Shown here in pieces: positions 1-3,627 of a DNA stretch of 5,139 nt. A program made the translations under genes and the position numbers. A model generated the notes under the pieces. It was not told the DNA's origin, searched no databases, and was given only the letters and a program-made list of their open reading frames with translations. The stretch is from Lachnospiraceae bacterium (lineage in GTDB: Bacteria; Bacillota_A; Clostridia; Lachnospirales; Lachnospiraceae). The stretch lies in the NCBI GenBank assembly GCA_024689605.1, contig JAILDD010000137.1, forward strand, positions 1 to 5,139, written 5' to 3'. Within the stretch, counting starts at the first letter, position 1. Each line of letters opens with the position of its first letter.

Positions 1-1
1 T

Positions 2-784
2 GAGGTATCCGGAGTGGTGGACTATGTGACTTATGAAGAAGGAAAGGCATACCTTTCCATTGATGGTTCCCTTTATTCTATAAATGACCTTAAGACTGTG
101 GTAAGTGACCGGTATGTGGCAGCTTCTGACAGAGCGGATGATCTCATAGAAGCAATTAAGCAGCTTCCTGCACCGTCCCTTATGACGAAGGATTATTTCA
201 ATGCGGCATCTGCTGTTGTGGCCGAATACGACGATATGAATGATTTTGAAAAAGGCTTTCTTGATGAGAGCTTTGCTGACGGCATAGACCAGTACCGTAA
301 GGCTCTTCAGAAGATCATAGCCGATGAGCAGGCGAAGCAGGAAAAAGCTGCGGCTGAGCTGGCTGCCGAACAGGCTGAAGCTGTTACGGAGACTGCTGCG
401 GATAAGGCAGCTGAGGCCGTGACTCCGGCTTCAGGTACAGAGGCGTCAGCTGACAGCGGTGATACCGGTACTGGTGTTTCGGAAAGTGCTGAGGCAGTGT
501 CAGAGAGTTCTGTAGCGGCAGCAGAGGATGAGGCTTCTTCGGAAACATCAGCAGCTACGGAAGCAGCGGCATCGGAAAGTGCTTCTGAGACAGCTGCATC
601 ATCTGAGAGTTCCGATGAAGGAACAGAGGCTTCAGCTTCCGAACCGGATGACACAGTGACGGAAGCTGTATCGTCGGAAGCGGCGTCGTCAGCGGCAGCA
701 TCGTCGGAAGCGGCGTCGTCAGCGGCAGCATCGTCGGAAGCTGAGGAACAGCCTTCAGCATCCGATACGGACGATAATGCATAA
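2..784 (+). CDS. flgD: Flagellar hook assembly (capping) protein FlgD, 3' part, with long C-terminal extension
   Basis: FlgD sits at the tip of the growing hook and directs FlgE polymerisation outside the cell. The frame is open to the left edge, so the true start and the conserved FlgD N-terminus are missing; the GTG codons at 14 and 17 are internal valines. Visible residues 1-38 (GVVDYVTYEEGKAYLSIDG, then LYSINDLKTVV) match the end of the short Firmicutes FlgD core from memory. The next 220 or so residues are extra. Residues 45-105 read as a three-helix module (ADDLIEAIKQLP ... YRKALQKI). Residues 106-140 are an Ala/Glu/Gln-rich helix, and the rest is Ser/Ala/Glu/Thr low complexity with no hydrophobic anchor. 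B. subtilis FlgD is only about 140 residues in total. The neighbour flgE supports the call. No terminator follows, so read-through into flgE is possible. The assignment rests on the short core plus context. Confidence 0.75.
   Translation, partial: EVSGVVDYVTYEEGKAYLSIDGSLYSINDLKTVVSDRYVAASDRADDLIEAIKQLPAPSLMTKDYFNAASAVVAEYDDMNDFEKGFLDESFADGIDQYRKALQKIIADEQAKQEKAAAELAAEQAEAVTETAADKAAEAVTPASGTEASADSGDTGTGVSESAEAVSESSVAAAEDEASSETSAATEAAASESASETAASSESSDEGTEASASEPDDTVTEAVSSEAASSAAASSEAASSAAASSEAEEQPSASDTDDNA
671..740 (+). repeat. Two exact 30-bp tandem repeats plus a 10-bp partial copy in the flgD tail
   Basis: Bases 671-700 and 701-730 are identical, and 731-740 repeats the first ten bases (TCGTCGGAAG). 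The unit is in frame and encodes SSEAASSAAA. Perfect identity at the DNA level, including synonymous positions, points to a recent duplication. The unit is a multiple of three, so copy-number change would lengthen or shorten the tail by ten residues without breaking the frame. Confidence 0.95.
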
Positions 785-801
785 AAGATAGTATGCGGAT
801 A

Positions 802-828
802 TAAACTTTTGGACGAGCGGTCCGATAT
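802..828 (+). promoter_or_regulatory. Sigma-28 (FliA/SigD)-type promoter for flgE
   Basis: TAAA at 802-805 is followed, after 15 bases, by TCCGATAT at 821-828. The sigma-28 consensus is TAAA-N15-GCCGATAT/A, so only the first base of the -10 element differs. Transcription would start near 834-837, giving a flgE leader of about 100 nt. A TATAAT hexamer at 826-831 overlaps but has no convincing -35 at 16-18 bases, so a housekeeping promoter is less likely here. Confidence 0.8.
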
Positions 829-835
829 AATAATT

Positions 836-937
836 GTAAGGTTGAAAGATAAGAGGATGGTTTCTCAAGGATGAGGAACGTTCAAAAGGATTTACGGGCC
901 CTCCTCAGTATATAAAAAATGAAGGAGGACATGCCTT
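836..937 (+). promoter_or_regulatory. flgE 5' leader with mutually exclusive hairpins around the Shine-Dalgarno
   Basis: Three pairings can be drawn by eye. (a) An 8-bp hairpin joins 860-867 (GTTTCTCA) to 872-879 (TGAGGAAC) with loop AGGA; it may be enclosed by TTGAA 842-846 pairing with TTCAA 881-885. (b) CCTCCT at 900-905 is the exact complement of AGGAGG at 923-928, the flgE Shine-Dalgarno, with a 17-nt loop. (c) TCCTCA at 902-907 can instead pair with TGAGGA at 872-877, which is the 3' arm of hairpin (a). Forming (a) leaves the anti-Shine-Dalgarno free to block the ribosome site, whereas (c) would release it. It does not match a riboswitch class I recognise. Function is inferred from pairing only. 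Confidence 0.45.
922..929 (+). promoter_or_regulatory. Ribosome binding site of flgE
   Basis: AAGGAGGA is a near-perfect Shine-Dalgarno and lies 8 bases before the ATG at 938. This sets the start at the first of two adjacent ATG codons, giving MMRSLYSG, the usual beginning of Firmicutes hook proteins. The ATG at 931 is in another frame and sits too close to the site. Confidence 0.9.
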
Positions 938-2770
938 ATGATGAGATCACTTTACTCCGGCGTTGCGGGGTTAAAAACACACCAGGTCAAGATGGACGTT
1001 ATCGGTAACAACATCGCCAATGTTAATACCGTAGCTTACAAGTCCCAGTCCATCACTTTCTCCGAACTGATGTACCAGACAACACAGTCTGCCAGCGGAC
1101 CTAACGAGACCACCGGTACTGCAGGTACCAATGCAAAGCAGATCGGTCTCGGTGTTCAGTCTGCAGCTATAAGCACGGCCATTACCCAGCAGGGTTCCAC
1201 CCAGACTACAGGTAATGCTTTCGACCTGCGTATAACAGGTAATTCCTTCTTCGTTGTTTCTGACGGAACATCAAACTATTTCACAAGAGACGGATCATTC
1301 TACGTTGATGCCGTAGGTAACCTGGCAATGAGCTCAAACGGTTACAATGTTATGGGCTGGCTTGTAAATGATGAAGGCGAGATCGTTCAGGATAATGTCA
1401 AGAAGCTTCAGATCATGTCACCTGAGAATTTGACCAGCGATCCCAAAGCTACAGAGCTTGCTACCATGACAGGCATCATTGATAAGCTTGATTCACAGGT
1501 CCTGGGCGATGGTAAAGTTATAAATCTGGCATTCTATGACAATATGGGTTATTCCTATACCGCAAGGTTCAGAATGAACGGAACTGACGAAGAGGGCAAC
1601 TACATCCTGAATCTTAAGGATGTCCTTGACGCGAATAATGAGTCAATCCTGGATAAGTTTGATGCAAAGGTTTACACAGGTTCAAATGCTTCCGGTGCAA
1701 ACTCATACGGAACAAAGGCTGCTTCATATTCACTGCTTGACGGATATGATATGGAAAATCCCAGTAACGGAGAAATCAAGTATAAGGATTCAAAATGGTC
1801 TCCGTCACAGGAAATCACATTGTCTCCGAATAATATTTTTAACAATTATGACCCTTCTACGGGAAAGATTTCTGATGGAGATGCTACATACAATGGCCTT
1901 TCGTATCCTGATCCCAAGGATCCTACCAAGACCATCAACTATACTAAGGCAGATGCGGCAAAAGCATATGCTGAAGCTTTCGGATTTGATAACTATGAAG
2001 ATTTTCTTTCGCTGACTGTGCAGGTTAACGACACTACATCGAATCCTATAACTATCGGTTCTTTGCTCAAGTCGGGAACATATTCATATACTGATTCGGA
2101 TGGCTCTACAAACGTGCCTCTGTTTGCTGCTGACGGGACGCTTAGCACTGACGGTTATGTTACTCCTGCGGGTTCAGCAATATCAGTAAGGTACAATCAG
2201 GCAACAGGTACCCTTACCGGTCTTAACGGTTCAACAAATATATCTGCTTTCAACCTTACCATTGAGCCTAAGGAGTCCAGTACCGAGAATCCTTTTGCCA
2301 AGGCTATAAAGATAGATATGTCTGCTACCAAGAATCTTAACAACGAGGGAACATCCACTGCAGCCGCGACCTCAGGTGATGCAGACGGAAAGGGCACAGG
2401 ATGTGCACTCGGAACAATGACCGGCGTATCCATTCAGAATAACGGTATGATCTATGGAGCTTATGATAACGGCCAGACCAAGCTTTTGGGTCAGATCGCG
2501 GTTGCTTCCTTCTCAAATGCGGCAGGTCTTGAGAAGCAGGGCGATAACCTTTATTCCGCAACCCTTAACTCAGGTGAGTTTGACGGCATCGGTGTTGATA
2601 TCACTGCAGACGGTGGATACATGTCCACCGGTGTTCTGGAAATGTCCAACGTAGACCTTTCCAGCGAGTTCACGGAGCTGATCACCACCCAGCGTGGTTT
2701 CCAGGCTAACTCCCGTATCATAACCGTTTCCGATACACTGCTTGAGGAACTGGTAAATCTGAAGAGATAA
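938..2770 (+). CDS. flgE: Flagellar hook protein FlgE
   Basis: FlgE is exported by the flagellar type III apparatus and polymerises into the hook, the flexible joint between rod and filament. Residues 1-35 are the rod/hook N-terminal domain, with MRSLYSGVAGLKTHQ and the signature DVIGNNIANVNTVAYK. Residues 94-140 (AFDLRITGNSFFVV, TRDGSF, GYNVMGW) are the start of the D1 domain shared by FlgE, FlgF and FlgG. The middle, about 190-480, is variable, Asp/Asn/Thr/Ser-rich and surface-like, and should form the outer D2 and extra domains. The C-terminus (569-610) has MSNVDLSSEFTELITTQRGF and ends in the helical LLEELVNLKR. At 610 residues it is well above Salmonella FlgE (about 400), which argues for hook rather than the smaller rod protein FlgG. 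It has a single cysteine, residue 489, which is unusual in an exported hook subunit. It follows flgD by 153 bases with its own promoter and is closed by a terminator. Confidence 0.95.
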   Translation: MMRSLYSGVAGLKTHQVKMDVIGNNIANVNTVAYKSQSITFSELMYQTTQSASGPNETTGTAGTNAKQIGLGVQSAAISTAITQQGSTQTTGNAFDLRITGNSFFVVSDGTSNYFTRDGSFYVDAVGNLAMSSNGYNVMGWLVNDEGEIVQDNVKKLQIMSPENLTSDPKATELATMTGIIDKLDSQVLGDGKVINLAFYDNMGYSYTARFRMNGTDEEGNYILNLKDVLDANNESILDKFDAKVYTGSNASGANSYGTKAASYSLLDGYDMENPSNGEIKYKDSKWSPSQEITLSPNNIFNNYDPSTGKISDGDATYNGLSYPDPKDPTKTINYTKADAAKAYAEAFGFDNYEDFLSLTVQVNDTTSNPITIGSLLKSGTYSYTDSDGSTNVPLFAADGTLSTDGYVTPAGSAISVRYNQATGTLTGLNGSTNISAFNLTIEPKESSTENPFAKAIKIDMSATKNLNNEGTSTAAATSGDADGKGTGCALGTMTGVSIQNNGMIYGAYDNGQTKLLGQIAVASFSNAAGLEKQGDNLYSATLNSGEFDGIGVDITADGGYMSTGVLEMSNVDLSSEFTELITTQRGFQANSRIITVSDTLLEELVNLKR

Positions 2771-2794
2771 TGTTTAAGATGTTGAATATATCAG

Positions 2795-2823
2795 AAGAGA
2801 CAGGCTTTGCCTGTCTCTTTTTT
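2795..2823 (+). terminator. Intrinsic terminator of flgE
   Basis: A perfect 11-bp stem joins 2795-2805 (AAGAGACAGGC) to 2809-2819 (GCCTGTCTCTT) with a TTT loop, and a T-run spans 2818-2823. It begins 24 bases after the flgE stop. It should separate the hook unit from the genes to the right. The sequence is nearly symmetrical, but there are no reverse-strand genes for it to serve. Confidence 0.93.
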
Positions 2824-2877
2824 GCTGAAAATTGTATTTATCAGAGTATTCGGCAGATTCTAGTGTATAATCCGCAG

Positions 2878-2891
2878 TTCACATGTGTGAA
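2878..2891. promoter_or_regulatory. Perfect inverted repeat, candidate operator
   Basis: TTCACA-TG-TGTGAA is a perfect 6-bp inverted repeat around a 2-bp centre. It lies about 26 bases upstream of the extended -10 at 2917-2925, centred near -47 relative to the expected start, a position typical of activator sites. There is no T-run after it, so it is not a terminator. It is not a standard CRP or FNR site, and the regulator is unknown. A palindrome of this size can occur by chance. Confidence 0.35.
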
Positions 2892-2943
2892 TTGTATGCA
2901 AAGCAGCAGGGATTTATGGTAAAATATACGTGATCATGTGTGA
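2882..2943 (+). repeat. 9-bp direct repeat CATGTGTGA flanking a promoter
   Basis: CATGTGTGA occurs at 2882-2890, inside the inverted repeat, and again at 2935-2943. The copies are 53 bases apart, close to five turns of B-DNA, so they would face the same side of the helix. They bracket the extended -10 at 2917-2925. They could be paired protein-binding sites, but only position and identity support this. Confidence 0.3.
2917..2925 (+). promoter_or_regulatory. Extended -10 promoter, upstream (P1) of the ycxB-like/fapA-like pair
   Basis: TGGTAAAAT is a TGn extended -10 with five of six matches to TATAAT, a common form for housekeeping sigma-A promoters in Clostridia. The -35 region at 2896-2902 is poor, which extended -10 promoters tolerate. 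Transcription would start near 2932, giving a leader of about 100 nt before the start codon at 3034. Confidence 0.45.
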
Positions 2944-2979
2944 GCGGGCAGGATTTCAGTTTAAAATAAAAAAATTATG

Positions 2980-3009
2980 TTTACCTCATTACCATGCATA
3001 TGATAAAAT
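2980..3009 (+). promoter_or_regulatory. Sigma-A promoter, downstream (P2) of the ycxB-like/fapA-like pair
   Basis: TTTACC at 2980-2985 (four of six matches to TTGACA) is followed after 18 bases by TAAAAT at 3004-3009, preceded by TGA to make an extended -10. Transcription would start near 3016, leaving only about 18 nt before the ATG at 3034. This is the best-formed promoter in the gap. Confidence 0.55.
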
Positions 3010-3033
3010 AAAAATCGGGGCTCTGTAACTGCT

Positions 3034-3588
3034 ATGGCTAAATTGATGTATGAGAATAAGTTTATCCTGACAAGGAAGCTGCATTCCCAGTATTTCAGGT
3101 ATTGTTACCGTAAGTTACAGAAGCAGACCCGCATACTGGCATTAGTGCTTACGGTTCTGTTTGCTGCCTGTCTGGTGCTCAGCATCATATTTTTGGGGAG
3201 CAGGATCCTTGCTTCACTTTTGGCGGTGCTTACACTGTACTTCTTTTTTATGATCTTCTTCGGGTACAGCTTCAGGGAGTGGATCGATTACAGGAAGCTT
3301 CAGAGTGACCATGGTGATGTGATAGTTGAGATAGTAAAGTTTAATGCCGATAATATACATGTAAAGGTCAATGAAACCGGCTTTTCATTTAACTACAGAA
3401 CCATAGAACGGGTATATGAGACCGAGGATGAGTATATACTGATCCTTAACCTGCCGGGAATGATAGAACACGGCCAGGTTCTTTTCAAAAAAGGTTTTAA
3501 GGACGGAACGGATGTGGAAGCTTTTAAGGCATATATCAACAGAAGGGCCGGGAAAATAATATTTGCGGATAAAGATAATTCGGGCTAA
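3034..3588 (+). CDS. YcxB-like two-TM membrane protein of unknown function
   Basis: This is a small predicted inner-membrane protein of 184 residues. After a basic N-terminus (KLHSQYFRYCYRKLQK, about 15-30) come two hydrophobic segments at about 33-54 and 57-79, separated by a short GSR turn. The C-terminal soluble part (about 85-175) is a mixed beta/alpha domain with FNYRTIERVYETEDEYILIL, then VLFKKGFKDG and FKAYIN. Two N-terminal TMs followed by this 'I..vyet.d.y.l......vlfkk' pattern resemble the YcxB-like family, whose role is not known. The ATG at 3034 has no clear Shine-Dalgarno (only CGGGG about 13 bases before it), and an in-frame stop at 3004-3006 rules out a much longer start; the ATG at 3046 is a weaker alternative. 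The gene lies 39 bases before the FapA-like gene, so a link to flagella or the envelope is possible by association only. Confidence 0.75.
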   Translation: MAKLMYENKFILTRKLHSQYFRYCYRKLQKQTRILALVLTVLFAACLVLSIIFLGSRILASLLAVLTLYFFFMIFFGYSFREWIDYRKLQSDHGDVIVEIVKFNADNIHVKVNETGFSFNYRTIERVYETEDEYILILNLPGMIEHGQVLFKKGFKDGTDVEAFKAYINRRAGKIIFADKDNSG

Positions 3589-3611
3589 TCTGACGGAAAA
3601 GGGAAATAACT

Positions 3612-3620
3612 GAGGGGAGG
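3612..3620 (+). promoter_or_regulatory. Ribosome binding site deciding the GTG start of the fapA-like gene
   Basis: GAGGGGAGG lies 7 bases before the GTG at 3628. An in-frame TAG at 3622-3624 blocks any earlier start, so this GTG is the only upstream start compatible with a strong ribosome site. Confidence 0.85.
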
Positions 3621-3627
3621 CTAGAGC

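Noticed and set aside
307..654. Reverse-strand open frame of 115 codons opposite the flgD tail
   Set aside because: It arises from the low-complexity GCT/TCT-type codons of the tail read backwards; its product is pure Ser/Ala/Val with no ribosome site.
809..824. Small hairpin TTGGAC-GAGCG-GTCCGA after flgD as a terminator
   Set aside because: The stem is short, includes a G-T pair and has no T-run; the bases are better explained by the sigma-28 promoter they overlap.
857..874. Five-codon leader peptide (ATG to TGA) inside the flgE leader
   Set aside because: The purine-rich stretch before it touches the ATG, leaving no proper spacing, and the peptide has no regulatory codon run.
873..923. 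preQ1-I-like riboswitch (GAGGA / TCCTC stem followed by an A-rich stretch before the ribosome site)
   Set aside because: The loop is far too long for that class, the conserved loop residues are not present, and flgE is not a queuosine-related gene.
2883..2933. 16-codon open frame in the gap before the YcxB-like gene
   Set aside because: No Shine-Dalgarno, and it overlaps the predicted P1 -10 region.
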